From Blastococcus mobilis (GTDB lineage Bacteria; Actinomycetota; Actinomycetes; Mycobacteriales; Geodermatophilaceae): a stretch of 64,000 bases of DNA. The notes under the pieces were generated by a model. It worked only from the letters and a program-made list of their open reading frames with translations, had not been told where the DNA came from and did no database searches. The stretch covers positions 1 through 64,000 of the forward strand of contig NZ_FZNO01000019.1 of assembly GCF_900188025.1 (NCBI RefSeq). The letters are read 5' to 3'. This document shows positions 7,112 to 15,643 of the stretch, piece after piece. Position numbers and translations under genes: made by a program. Every line of letters begins with the position of its first letter. The stretch's first letter is position 1.

Positions 7112-8758
7112 ATGAGCACCTACGACGACCGCCCCTGGCTGGCCCTCTACGGCGACCAGCCGGCCGACTACGAGATCGAGTTCGGCGACGCGCTGAGCAT
7201 GTTCCGTGCCGGCGTCGCCCGGGATCCCGCCGCCGTCGCGCTGCGGTACTTCGACGGCGTCATCACCCGCCGGGAACTCGACGAGCTCAGCGACGGGCTG
7301 GCCAGTGGCCTGCTCGCCAACGGGTTCTCGCCCGGCGACCGCCTGGCCGTGTACCTGCAGAACGTCCCCCAGTTCGTCATCGCCATGGTCGCCGCCTGGA
7401 AGGCCGGCGGCATCATGGTCTCGATCAACCCGATGAGCCGTACCCGCGAGCTGTCCTACCTGCTCGAGGACTCCGGGGCCACCGTGCTGGTCGCCCTGGA
7501 GACCCTCTACGACCAGGTCGCCCGGGACGTCGTCCCCGGGACCGACGTACGCCTGGTGCTCACCACCAGCGAGCTCGAGTTCCAGACCCGCAACGACGAA
7601 CGGCTGTTCAAGGGCGTCGAGCGGCAGCGCCACGAGGGCACGACCGACTTCAGCGAGTTCATCGCCGAGCACCGCGGCCCGGTGCCACCGCCGGTCGACC
7701 TGGGCTCGGACGACGTCGCCTTCCTGACCTACACCTCGGGGACGACGGGCGTGCCGAAGGGGGCGATGAACACCCACCGGAACGTCGTCTTCACCGCCCA
7801 GGTCTACCGGGACTGGGTGCACGCCGGGCGGGACGGCGCGATCTTCGGGATCGCCCCCCTCTTCCACATCACCGGACTCATCGGGCACATCGCGGTGAGC
7901 ATGCTGGTCCCCGCGCCGCTGGTCCTGGCCTACCGGTTCGAGCCGCAGGTCGTCCTGGACGCGTTCCTCGAGCACCGGCCGGCCTTCACGATCGGGGCGA
8001 TCACCGCGTTCAGCGCCCTGCTCAACGCACCCGGCTTCACCAAGGACCACTTCGCGTCGTTCACCTCGATCTACTCCGGCGGGGCCGCGATCTCCCCGAC
8101 CGCCGAGCAGCACTTCCTGGCGGCCACCGGCAAGCAGGTCCACAACGCCTACGGCCTGACCGAGACGACGTCGCCGATGACCGTCACGCCGTTCGGATCG
8201 CCGTCGCCGGTCGATCCCACGTCCGGGGCGCTGTCCGTCGGCGTGCCGGCCCCGAACACGATCGTCCGCATCCAGGACGACGACGGGAAGGACCTGCCCC
8301 TGGGGGAGGTCGGCGAGATCGTCGCCGACGGGCCGCAGGTCGTCGCCGGTTACTGGGGCAAACCGGACGAGACCGCTGCCAACCTGCCCGGCGGTGCACT
8401 CAGGAGCGGCGACGTGGGCTTCATGAACCCCGAGGGCTGGGTGTTCATCGTCGACCGCAAGAAGGACATGATCAACGCTTCGGGCTACAAGGTGTGGCCG
8501 CGCGAGGTCGAGGACGTCCTGGCCGAGCATCCCGCGGTCCGTGAGTCGGCGGTGGTCGGCGTCCCGGACGAGAAGCGCGGCGAGACGGTGAAGGCGTTCG
8601 TCAGCCTCCGGCCCGGCGCGAACGCCGCCCCCGAGGAGCTGATCGCGCACTGCAAGGAGCGCATGGCCGCCTACAAGTACCCGCGCAGCGTCGTCCTGGT
8701 GGACGAGCTGCCCAAGACCGTGACCGGCAAGATCCTGCGGCGCGAACTCCGGGGCTGA
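7112..8758 (+). CDS. AMP-dependent acyl-CoA synthetase/ligase, 548 aa
   Basis: Member of the ANL adenylate-forming superfamily. The phosphate-binding loop is TYTSGTTGVPKGAM (near residue 210), the A5 motif is NAYGLTETTSPM, the hinge region reads 'GDVGFMNPEGW' then 'VDRKKDMI', and the C-terminal catalytic Lys lies in PKTVTGKILRREL. The length is typical of medium/long-chain or aryl acyl-CoA ligases. It would activate a carboxylic acid to its CoA thioester with ATP. It follows the cyclase gene by eight bases in an operon. With the nearby ADH and thioesterase it suggests degradation of a small hydroxy- or aryl-acid, but the compound cannot be named. Confidence 0.88.
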   Translation: MSTYDDRPWLALYGDQPADYEIEFGDALSMFRAGVARDPAAVALRYFDGVITRRELDELSDGLASGLLANGFSPGDRLAVYLQNVPQFVIAMVAAWKAGGIMVSINPMSRTRELSYLLEDSGATVLVALETLYDQVARDVVPGTDVRLVLTTSELEFQTRNDERLFKGVERQRHEGTTDFSEFIAEHRGPVPPPVDLGSDDVAFLTYTSGTTGVPKGAMNTHRNVVFTAQVYRDWVHAGRDGAIFGIAPLFHITGLIGHIAVSMLVPAPLVLAYRFEPQVVLDAFLEHRPAFTIGAITAFSALLNAPGFTKDHFASFTSIYSGGAAISPTAEQHFLAATGKQVHNAYGLTETTSPMTVTPFGSPSPVDPTSGALSVGVPAPNTIVRIQDDDGKDLPLGEVGEIVADGPQVVAGYWGKPDETAANLPGGALRSGDVGFMNPEGWVFIVDRKKDMINASGYKVWPREVEDVLAEHPAVRESAVVGVPDEKRGETVKAFVSLRPGANAAPEELIAHCKERMAAYKYPRSVVLVDELPKTVTGKILRRELRG

Positions 8759-8759
8759 T

Positions 8760-8780
8760 CGCAGCCGACGGCGGGCTGCG
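8760..8780 (+). terminator. Hairpin after the CoA ligase, possible terminator
   Basis: A perfect 7-bp stem (CGCAGCC / GGCTGCG) closes a 7-base loop directly after the ligase stop codon. No T-run follows, so it would be an atypical terminator or an RNA-stability hairpin. Confidence 0.35.
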
Positions 8781-8810
8781 GCCGACCACGGGGTACGGGA
8801 GGCTCCCCCC

Positions 8811-8936
8811 ATGACGACACCCGCCCCCGAGGACCCGCAGCCCCGCGACATCGCCCTCGAGCTGGAGACACCCGAGCTGGCCGCCGAGCTGGAGGCGCAG
8901 AGCGAGCCGGACGGGCAGCAGTCCGAAGAATCCTGA
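8811..8936 (+). CDS. Small acidic hypothetical protein, 41 aa
   Basis: A short ORF starts at ATG 8811 with GGGAGG eight bases upstream and ends at TGA 8936. The sequence begins MTTPAPEDPQPRDIALELE and ends EPDGQQSEES. It is very acidic, has a short amphipathic Leu/Glu/Ala middle and no Cys or membrane segment. Third codon positions are mostly G/C. It lies 17 bp before the kinase gene, so it may be cotranscribed and could be a substrate or modulator of the kinase; that is speculation. No family is recognised. Confidence 0.5.
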   Translation: MTTPAPEDPQPRDIALELETPELAAELEAQSEPDGQQSEES

Positions 8937-8953
8937 CCGCGGGTTGGGGGTAC

Positions 8954-10183
8954 ATGCAGGTCATGAGCGCTGACACCGGACGCGACGACCGCGTGGTCGC
9001 GGGTCGTTACGCGCTCAGCGACGTCCTGGGTCGCGGGGGCATGGGGACCGTCTGGCTGGCGACCGACCAGGTGCTGGAGCGCAAGGTGGCACTCAAGGAG
9101 GTCACCTTCTCGATCGACCTCACCGAGGAGGAGCGGACCATCCTCCGCGAACGGACGATGCGGGAGGCTCGCGCCGCCGCCCGGCTCGACCACCCCCACG
9201 TCACGACCGTCTACGACGTCGTGGAGGAGGCGGGCAAGCCCTGGCTGGTGATGGAGCACGTCGCGGCACACAGCCTGCAGGAGGTCCTGGAGGAGCACGG
9301 CCCGCTGCCGCCGGCCGCCGTGGCCCGCATCGGCCTGGACGTGCTCGACGCGCTCGACGCCGCGCACGAGGCCGGGATCGTGCACCGCGACGTGAAGCCG
9401 GGCAACGTGCTGGTCGCGGCCGACGGCCACGCCTGTCTGACCGATTTCGGCATCGCCACCACGACCGGCGACTCCAGCCTGACCACGCAGGGGGCGCTGA
9501 TCGGGTCGCCGTCGTACATGGCGCCCGAGCGGGCCAACGGCGAGGAGCCCCGGCCACCGGTGGACATCTGGTCGCTGGGCGCGACGCTGTACGCCGCGGT
9601 GGAGGGCCGCCCGCCCTTCAACCGGGGCGAGGCGATGGCCACGTTGATGGCGGTCGTCTCGGAGCACCCGGCGCCCATGCTGCGTGCCGGACCGCTGGAG
9701 CCGGTCCTCCACGGCATGCTCACCAAGGACCCGGCCCGACGCAGCACCGCCCGGAGCGTCCGGCCACAGCTGGAGGCGGTCCTCGCCGGTCGGGCCGCGG
9801 ACCCGGCCGCGCCGTCTCCGCCCGCTGAGGCCCCTCCCGCTGAGGCCCCTCCCCCGCTGTCGGCGCCCGGCCGGCTGCCCGGCGACTCGGTGGAGCGGAT
9901 CGACAGCGACGACCTGCGGAAGCTGGCGTCCGCCTCGCGCGCGCTGCTCGGCTCCGTCGCCCGCGACGCACGGGAGGTCCTGGCCGAACGACGTCGCGAC
10001 CGGAAGGCCCAGGACCCTCGCCGGAGGACGGCGCCGCCCGCCCGGACCGTCGCTCCCCCGGCTCGCCGCCGTCGGTTCAAGCGGCGGTGGGTGGTGATCC
10101 CGGTCCTGACCACCGTGATGGTGATCGCGGTTCTCCTGGCCGGCGCGGCGCTGGCCCTCGCCGCGGTCTTCGGGCTGCTCTGA
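8954..10183 (+). CDS. Ser/Thr protein kinase (Pkn type) with C-terminal transmembrane anchor, 409 aa
   Basis: A complete Hanks-type kinase domain spans about residues 18-275. The Gly loop is LGRGGMGTVW, the ATP-binding Lys lies in 'KVALKEV', the catalytic loop is HRDVKPGNVL, the metal motif is DFG, and the P+1 region reads GSPSYMAPER. A Pro/Glu/Ala-rich linker with a PPAEA repeat follows, then a basic stretch (RRRFKRRW) and one C-terminal transmembrane helix ending at the last residue. There is no extracellular PASTA or other sensor domain, so ligand sensing is not obvious. Start ATG 8954; a second in-frame ATG is three codons later. Confidence 0.88.
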   Translation: MQVMSADTGRDDRVVAGRYALSDVLGRGGMGTVWLATDQVLERKVALKEVTFSIDLTEEERTILRERTMREARAAARLDHPHVTTVYDVVEEAGKPWLVMEHVAAHSLQEVLEEHGPLPPAAVARIGLDVLDALDAAHEAGIVHRDVKPGNVLVAADGHACLTDFGIATTTGDSSLTTQGALIGSPSYMAPERANGEEPRPPVDIWSLGATLYAAVEGRPPFNRGEAMATLMAVVSEHPAPMLRAGPLEPVLHGMLTKDPARRSTARSVRPQLEAVLAGRAADPAAPSPPAEAPPAEAPPPLSAPGRLPGDSVERIDSDDLRKLASASRALLGSVARDAREVLAERRRDRKAQDPRRRTAPPARTVAPPARRRRFKRRWVVIPVLTTVMVIAVLLAGAALALAAVFGLL

Positions 10184-10190
10184 GCCCGGG

Positions 10191-11234
10191 TCAGCGTCCG
10201 GCGGCCAGCAGCCTGTCCTCGATCCGGCGGCCGGCGACGTAGTACAGCGTCGTCCCCTCGGTCACCGGCGTCTCCCAGGGCGGGCTGACCACCAGTCCGT
10301 CCCTCCCCCGCACCGCGAGGACGGTGGCCCCGAAGGTGCGGCCGAAGTGGGTCTGACAGTCGCCGAACGTCCGGTGCGGGAAGCCGGTCGGCACCCGCAG
10401 CGAGTAGGTGTTGCCGTGCCCGCCGCTGCTCATCAGGTCGTTGTAGATCTGGGTGATGCCCGGATCGGTGGCCTCCTCGGTGAGGAGGAAGGGCATGTGC
10501 CACTGGACGACCTGCACGCCGCCGTTGACGTAGCGCAGGTTCTCCCGCCGGCCCAGGTCACGGACCGCGGCCACCAGGTGGATGCCGGGGTTCGCGTGGT
10601 CGACGGCCACGGCGATAGCGAGGGTCTCGTTGTCGTCCCTGCCGTCGATGACCGCCGTCCGGGCGCGCTGCACGCAGGCCCGGTTCATCACGTCCTCGTG
10701 GGTGAGGTCGCCGCGGACGAAGTGCACGGCCGGCTGGTCGGGGAACGGGTTCTCCGGCACGTCCCCCCAGGCACACAGCGCGACCTGGAACCGGCCCTCG
10801 GCCGTCAGCTCGGCGACGATGCGTTCGGTCCGGCCGGGCCAGTAACCGAGCAGGACGACGTGGTCGGACAGGTCCAGGGGAACCACACCTCTCAGACGCC
10901 GGCCACGGATCGACTGCAGGGCAGCGGCCAGCTGGGTGAACAGGAGCGTGAGGGTCACGATGCCGCCGACGATCACGTAGAGGCCGACGAGCCGCCCGCC
11001 GGTCGACACCGGGAAGACGTCGCCGTACCCGACGGTCGCCGACGTGACGAGGAAGTACCACCAATAGGTACCGGGGGCGGCGATCTCGGCGCCGGCCGGT
11101 TCCACCAGGGCCATCGCCAGCCAGCTGGTGAGGAAGACGAACACCGCGACGGCCAGCGGCAGCCGCCATCCCCGCAGGCGCAGCCGGAAGAACCGCGACA
11201 GTCGATGGATGAGGAACGGCACCGGCACTCCCAC
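10191..11234 (-). CDS. Potassium channel with TrkA-N (RCK) domain, 347 aa
   Basis: The N-terminal 105 residues have the two-helix plus pore-loop layout of a bacterial K+ channel. The selectivity filter is TSATVGYGD. A cytoplasmic RCK domain follows, with a Rossmann start 'DHVVLLGYWPGRTERIV' and conserved segments 'VHFVRGDLTHEDVM', 'ARTAVIDGRDDNETLAIAVA' and 'VQVVQWHMP'. A C-terminal TrkA-C-like part ends the protein. It should conduct K+ under control of a nucleotide or ion bound to the RCK domain. It is convergent with the kinase gene (7 bp apart) and has its own promoter. Confidence 0.85.
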   Translation of the reverse strand: MGVPVPFLIHRLSRFFRLRLRGWRLPLAVAVFVFLTSWLAMALVEPAGAEIAAPGTYWWYFLVTSATVGYGDVFPVSTGGRLVGLYVIVGGIVTLTLLFTQLAAALQSIRGRRLRGVVPLDLSDHVVLLGYWPGRTERIVAELTAEGRFQVALCAWGDVPENPFPDQPAVHFVRGDLTHEDVMNRACVQRARTAVIDGRDDNETLAIAVAVDHANPGIHLVAAVRDLGRRENLRYVNGGVQVVQWHMPFLLTEEATDPGITQIYNDLMSSGGHGNTYSLRVPTGFPHRTFGDCQTHFGRTFGATVLAVRGRDGLVVSPPWETPVTEGTTLYYVAGRRIEDRLLAAGR

Positions 11235-11295
11235 GTCGTCCGGACGGACAGCGCAAGCTACCGCTCCCCCGGGCGGGCGCGTGACAGGGCCGCCC

Positions 11296-11859
11296 TCAGG
11301 CGATCGGTGTGCCCTGCCGGCCGGCCGTGCTCTGGCGCCGGCTGCGGCGCAGGTGCAGCCGCTCGTGCCGGGCCTCCGGCGAGTGGACGACGGTCACCGG
11401 GCAGGACGCGTGCTGGGCGCACTGCATGCTCACCGAACCCAGCAGCATGTTGGTGAAGCCACCGTGCCCCCGGCTGCCCACGACCAGCAGATCCGCGCCC
11501 TGCGACTCCCCGATGAGCACATCGGCGGCCGTCCCGATGGCGGCGTGCGCGTGCACCTCCGGCGGCGGCTGCGGGCCCTCCGCCACGCTCTCGGCCACGA
11601 AGGCCCGCAACCGCTCGAGGGCAGCGGTCCGCATCTGGTCGGGCTGGTAGCTGCCGACCGCGTAGAAGTCCATCCAGTAGTCCGGCGGTCGGTAGGCCGT
11701 CACCGCCTCGACCGGGACGCCGCGCCGGGCGGCGTCCTGCAGGGCGAACAGCAGTGCCGCCCGCGCCCCGGACGAGAAGTCCACGCCGACCACGATCCGC
11801 GGCCCGCGCAGGGCCTCCTCGTCGACGACCGGCACGACCGGGTCCGTCTGCTCGGTCAT
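11296..11859 (-). CDS. Universal stress protein (UspA family), 187 aa
   Basis: A UspA-type domain spans about residues 20-165. The start strand is 'RIVVGVDFSSGARAALLFAL', and the ATP-binding signature G-x2-G-x9-G-S is intact in 'VGSRGHGGFTNMLLGSVS', followed by 'CPVTVVHSP'. A basic tail of about 20 residues (RHERLHLRRSRRQS) extends beyond the domain. Start ATG 11859 has a strong GGAGGAGG and overlaps the stop of the upstream Usp gene by 4 bp (ATGA), so the pair is translationally coupled. It probably acts in stress or dormancy responses. Confidence 0.85.
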   Translation of the reverse strand: MTEQTDPVVPVVDEEALRGPRIVVGVDFSSGARAALLFALQDAARRGVPVEAVTAYRPPDYWMDFYAVGSYQPDQMRTAALERLRAFVAESVAEGPQPPPEVHAHAAIGTAADVLIGESQGADLLVVGSRGHGGFTNMLLGSVSMQCAQHASCPVTVVHSPEARHERLHLRRSRRQSTAGRQGTPIA

Positions 11860-12215
11860 GACGCCACCTCCTCCGAACCCACCACCAGCAGCTCGGCTCC
11901 GGTCCGGGCCGCCACGTCCGAGACGGTCACCGGGTGGGTGACCGCCGCGACGCGGGTGCGTCCGTGCACGCCGGTCTCGTCGGCGGCGCGCTCCACCATG
12001 GCGGCGAGCGCTTGTTCCATCTCGGCGAGGCCCTCGTCCGGCTGCGCCGGGTCGCCGGCCCAGACGGTCACCGCGAGCAGCGTGGCGTCGCGACGTTCGG
12101 CCTCGCGCAGCGCCCACATCAGCGCCTGGTAGCCGCACGCCGTCGGCCGGATGTCGACCAGCACCAGCGGCCGGTCGAGGACGCCGGCCGGCGCGACGGG
12201 CGCACCCTCCGTCAT
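11856..12215 (-). CDS. Short universal-stress-like protein, 119 aa, lacking the ATP-binding C-terminus
   Basis: The N-terminal strand 'RPLVLVDIRPTACGYQAL' and the middle 'RTGAELLVVGSEEVAS' show the Usp fold. The protein stops right after the VVGS strand, so the G-x2-G-x9-G-S/T nucleotide motif and the last strand are missing. The typical family length is 140-150 residues. The downstream, complete Usp gene overlaps it by 4 bp. It may be an ATP-independent partner forming a heterodimer with the complete copy, or a truncated paralogue. Start ATG 12215. Confidence 0.7.
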   Translation of the reverse strand: MTEGAPVAPAGVLDRPLVLVDIRPTACGYQALMWALREAERRDATLLAVTVWAGDPAQPDEGLAEMEQALAAMVERAADETGVHGRTRVAAVTHPVTVSDVAARTGAELLVVGSEEVAS

Positions 12216-12263
12216 GCGCGCAGAATGCTCCGCACCCGCCGTGCGGGCCAGGGTCCTTGGTCG

Positions 12264-13370
12264 CTAGCGCGCCAGTGCGGGCACGACCCGCGCGGCCAGG
12301 TCGGCGAGCACCGGCTCCGGCGCGGAGAGGCAGCGACGGACGTCGGGCTCCACCTCGGTCAGCGCGTGCCCGGCCGCGAAGCCACCGGCGGCAAGCTCCT
12401 CACCGGACAGGCGGAGGACGCCGGCCAGTGCCAGGCAGGGCACCCCGGCCGCCCGGGCCCGCCGGGCCACCTCGGCCGGGGCCTTGCCGTGCAGCGTCTG
12501 CGCGTCCAACGCGCCCTCCCCCGTGATCGCCAGGTCCGCGCCCGCCAGTACCTCGGACAGGCCCACCAGGTCGCAGACCAGGGCCGCCCCGGAGGTCAGC
12601 CGCGCGCCGATCGCGAGCGCACCGGCCGCCGTTCCACCCGCTCCGCCTGCCCCGGGCACGTCGGCCACGGCCACGCCCAGGTCGCGGCCGAGGACGGCGG
12701 CGTACCGGGTCAGCGCGGCATCGAGCGCCTCCACGTCCCCCGGCGAGGCGCCCTTCTGCGGCCCGAAGACGTGGGCCGCGCCGGACGGCCCGGTCAGCGG
12801 GTTGTCGACGTCCGAGGCGACGACCAGCTCGATCCCGGCCAGGCGCGCGTCCAGGCCGGAGGCGTCCACCCGGTCCAGCAGGGCCAGCCCCCCGCCACCG
12901 GGCGGGACGTCGTCCCCCTCGGCGTCCAGCAGCCGGACGCCGAGTGCCTGGAGCATTCCGGCGCCGCCGTCGGTGGTGGCACTGCCGCCGATGCCCAGGA
13001 TGATCCGGTGCACGCCCTGGTCGAGGGCCGCCGCGACCAGCTCGCCGACTCCCCGGGTGGTGGCCGTCATCGGGGCCGGCTCCGCCAGCCCGAGCCCCGC
13101 CGCGGTGGCGAGCTCGACGACGGCGGTGCCGGCGTCGACCGCGATCGTGGCCTGCACCGGACGGCCGTCCGGCCCGCTCACCCGCGCTGTCTGCGGCCGG
13201 TATCCGGCGCGGAGCGCGGCCGCGACCGTCCCCTCGCCCCCGTCGGCGAGCGGGCGCAGCAGCAGCTCGGCCTCGGGCAGTCCCCGGGCGATGCCGGCCG
13301 CGATGGCCGTCGCCACGCGATCGGCGGCCAGGCTGCCCTTGAACGAGTCGGGGGCGATGACGATGCGCAT
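12264..13370 (-). CDS. Glycerate kinase, 368 aa
   Basis: Matches the GarK/GlxK (type I) glycerate 2-kinase family along its whole length. Landmarks are the N-terminal 'IAPDSFKGSLAADRVA', 'PLADGGEGT', the Gly-rich 'LGIGGSATTDGGAGMLQALG', 'FGPQKGAS' and 'DLAITGEGALDAQT'. It phosphorylates D-glycerate to 2-phosphoglycerate, feeding glycolysis. Start ATG 13370; another in-frame ATG lies four codons upstream. It is divergent from the acyl-CoA dehydrogenase gene across 39 bp. Confidence 0.9.
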   Translation of the reverse strand: MRIVIAPDSFKGSLAADRVATAIAAGIARGLPEAELLLRPLADGGEGTVAAALRAGYRPQTARVSGPDGRPVQATIAVDAGTAVVELATAAGLGLAEPAPMTATTRGVGELVAAALDQGVHRIILGIGGSATTDGGAGMLQALGVRLLDAEGDDVPPGGGGLALLDRVDASGLDARLAGIELVVASDVDNPLTGPSGAAHVFGPQKGASPGDVEALDAALTRYAAVLGRDLGVAVADVPGAGGAGGTAAGALAIGARLTSGAALVCDLVGLSEVLAGADLAITGEGALDAQTLHGKAPAEVARRARAAGVPCLALAGVLRLSGEELAAGGFAAGHALTEVEPDVRRCLSAPEPVLADLAARVVPALAR

Positions 13371-13409
13371 GTCGGGCAGCATGCCCCCGATCGCCGTAGC
13401 GTCCCCGGC

Positions 13410-14594
13410 ATGACCGACCCGAGCCCGGATTTCTACGCCATCGAGGAGCTTCTCGAGCCCGAGGAGATCGGGATCCGGAACCGCGTGCGCGCCTTCTGCG
13501 AGAAGGAGGTGACGCCCCGGATCAACGAGTACTGGGAGCGGGCCGAGTTCCCCTTCGAGCTCGTGCCGCGACTGGCCGAGGTCGGCATCGTCGGAGGCAC
13601 GATCGAGGGCTACGGCTGCCCCGGGATGAGCGCGGTCTCCGCCGGGCTCGTCGCCGCTGAGCTGGCCCGTGCCGACGGCAGCGTCGGCACCTTCAACGGC
13701 GTGCACAGCTTCCTCGCCATGCAGTCGATCGCCCTGCTCGGCGACGAGGAGCAGCGGGAGCGCTGGCTGCCGGAGATGGCGCGCCTGGAGAAGATCGGCG
13801 CGTTCGGGCTGACCGAGCCCCAGCACGGCTCCGACGCCGTGGAGCTGGAGACCTCCGCGCGCCGCGACGGCGACGCCTACGTGCTGAACGGTCAGAAGAA
13901 GTGGATCGGCAACGGCTCGATCGCCGACTACGTGATCATCTGGGCGCGCGGCGAGGACGGCGCCGTCGGCGGGTACGTCGTCGAGAAGGGAACGCCCGGC
14001 TACGAAGCGACCGTCATGACGGGCAAGACGGCACTGCGGGCGGTGTGGCAGGCCGAGATCACGCTGAGCGACGTCCGGGTGCCGGTGGAGAACCGGCTGG
14101 CGAACTGCTCCTCGTTCAAGGACGTCTCCCGGGTGCTCGACCGCACCCGCTACACCGTGGCCTGGCGAGCGCTGGGCCTGGCGACGGCGTCCTACGAGCT
14201 CGCCCTCGCGCACGCCCTGCAACGGGAGCAGTTCGGTCAGCCGATCGCCGGCTTCCAGCTCGTGCAGGACAAGCTCGCGCGCATGCTGGCCGAGATTACC
14301 TCGATGCAGCTGATGTGCTGGCGGCTGTCGAAGCTGGCCGACGCCGGTCGCATGACCGCGGCGATGGCGTCGCTGGCGAAGATGAACCACGCGGCCAAGG
14401 CCCGGGCGATCGTGGCCGACGCCCGCGACATCCTCGGTGGCGACGGGATCCTGATCGACCACCACGTGGCCCGTCACCACGCCGACATGGAGGCCGTCTT
14501 CACGTTCGAGGGCACCGACTCGGTGCAGGCCCTCATCGTCGGCCGGGAGATCACCGGCCTGTCGGCCATCGGCGGGCGCAGGCCCACCGGCTGA
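13410..14594 (+). CDS. Acyl-CoA dehydrogenase, glutaryl-CoA-dehydrogenase-like, 394 aa
   Basis: All three acyl-CoA dehydrogenase domains are present. FAD/substrate motifs are 'FGLTEPQHGSDA' and 'GQKKWIGNGSIADYVI'; the C-terminal helical domain has 'REQFGQPIAGFQLVQDKLA' and 'DILGGDGILI'. The catalytic base Glu lies in 'FTFEGTDSVQALIVGR', which matches the T/F-x-E-G-T pattern of the glutaryl-CoA dehydrogenase branch. It probably oxidises a short-chain or dicarboxylic acyl-CoA; decarboxylating activity cannot be judged. Start ATG 13410, 39 bp from the divergent glycerate kinase start. Confidence 0.87.
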   Translation: MTDPSPDFYAIEELLEPEEIGIRNRVRAFCEKEVTPRINEYWERAEFPFELVPRLAEVGIVGGTIEGYGCPGMSAVSAGLVAAELARADGSVGTFNGVHSFLAMQSIALLGDEEQRERWLPEMARLEKIGAFGLTEPQHGSDAVELETSARRDGDAYVLNGQKKWIGNGSIADYVIIWARGEDGAVGGYVVEKGTPGYEATVMTGKTALRAVWQAEITLSDVRVPVENRLANCSSFKDVSRVLDRTRYTVAWRALGLATASYELALAHALQREQFGQPIAGFQLVQDKLARMLAEITSMQLMCWRLSKLADAGRMTAAMASLAKMNHAAKARAIVADARDILGGDGILIDHHVARHHADMEAVFTFEGTDSVQALIVGREITGLSAIGGRRPTG

Positions 14595-14621
14595 GCGGTC
14601 GGCTCGTATACCGCACCGAGG

Positions 14622-14882
14622 TCAGCGCGCCGACGTCAGGCGCTCGCCGACGGCGGTGATGCGCTGGCACTCGGCGCAGGCGGTCCGCCCGCTGCCCACC
14701 CGCTCCCACTTCTGCGATCCCCAGACCTGCACGATGGCCCCGCAGACGGCGAGCTCGACCTCGCCGTCCAGCTCGCCCGGTGGGCGGTGCGCCTCGACGG
14801 CGTGCCACGGGCAGGCGTGCTCCGCCGGCCGCCCCCGTGACCAGCGATCCGGCCGGGCGAAGCCCACGGCATATGTGTCCAC
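14622..14882 (-). CDS. Small Cys-containing hypothetical protein, about 86 aa
   Basis: The C-terminal 60 residues look conserved: 'EHACPWHAVEAHRPPGELDG', 'AVCGAIVQVWG' and 'RTACAECQRITAVGE'. The Cys/His spacing suggests a small zinc-binding fold. I know similar short actinobacterial hypotheticals of this pattern but no function. The start is uncertain: GTG 14882 is used, and the frame stays open further upstream. It is convergent with the acyl-CoA dehydrogenase (27-bp gap) and divergent from the hemerythrin gene. Confidence 0.5.
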   Translation of the reverse strand: MDTYAVGFARPDRWSRGRPAEHACPWHAVEAHRPPGELDGEVELAVCGAIVQVWGSQKWERVGSGRTACAECQRITAVGERLTSAR

Positions 14883-15003
14883 GAGGGACGTGTTCCCCGC
14901 CACCCACACGGTCAACCACCATGATCCGGGCCGTCGCGTGTGCCGGGCCACGTGGAGGGGAAGGAGGGCCGGATCAGGGTCCCTCCGCTGCCGAGGAGTT
15001 TCC

Positions 15004-15582
15004 ATGACCGAGACCCAGCGCGACGTCGTCGACGTCCTCACCGCCGACCATCGCGAGTTCGACCGGATCTTCACCGAGCTGGAAGCACTGCGCGGGCAGA
15101 CCGGACCGGACGCTCTCACGCGCAAGCGGGAACTGGTGGACGAGGTGACGATCGGGCTGGTCAAGCACTCGGTCGCCGAGGAGACGCAGGTCTACCCGCG
15201 GGTGGAGAAGCAGGTCGACAAGGAGGAGGCCGAGCACTCGAAGGAGGAGCACGCCGAGGCCGAGGAGACGATGAAACGGCTGGAGCGCATGGACGCCGGC
15301 GACCCGGAGTTCGACGGTGCGGTGGCCGAGCTCATCCGCGAGATCCGCCATCACGTCGAACACGAGGAGAGCCGGATGTTCATCGAGCTCCGGGCCACCT
15401 TCACGCGTGAGCAGCTCGTCGAGATGGCGGACAAGGTGGAGTCGATCAAGAAGATCGCACCGACGCGGGCCCATCCCATGACGCCCAACGAGCCCGGCGT
15501 CCGGCTGGCGGTCGGCCCGGTGGCCAGCCTCCTGGACCACCTGCGCGACGCCGTCAGCGGGCGGGGCAGGAGCAGCGACTGA
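15004..15582 (+). CDS. Hemerythrin HHE domain protein, 192 aa
   Basis: A four-helix HHE cation-binding domain occupies about residues 8-145. Candidate Fe ligands are in 'LTADHREFDRIFTELE', 'LVKHSVAEETQVYP', 'HSKEEHAEAEE' and 'IRHHVEHEESRMF'. A C-terminal segment of about 40 residues is less ordered (TRAHPMTPNEPG). Such proteins bind a non-heme di-iron centre and act in oxygen, nitric-oxide or peroxide handling. Start ATG 15004 follows GAGGAG. It is monocistronic by position. Confidence 0.85.
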   Translation: MTETQRDVVDVLTADHREFDRIFTELEALRGQTGPDALTRKRELVDEVTIGLVKHSVAEETQVYPRVEKQVDKEEAEHSKEEHAEAEETMKRLERMDAGDPEFDGAVAELIREIRHHVEHEESRMFIELRATFTREQLVEMADKVESIKKIAPTRAHPMTPNEPGVRLAVGPVASLLDHLRDAVSGRGRSSD

Positions 15583-15643
15583 CGGGCACCACCCGACCCG
15601 CCGCCGCGTTACCGTCGGAGGACGCGGACGGAGGGAGTGGGGC

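Noticed and set aside
6818-9712. 964-codon open frame antisense to the CoA ligase and kinase genes
   Set aside because: Both overlapped genes have complete conserved motifs; the antisense frame has none and simply reflects high GC.
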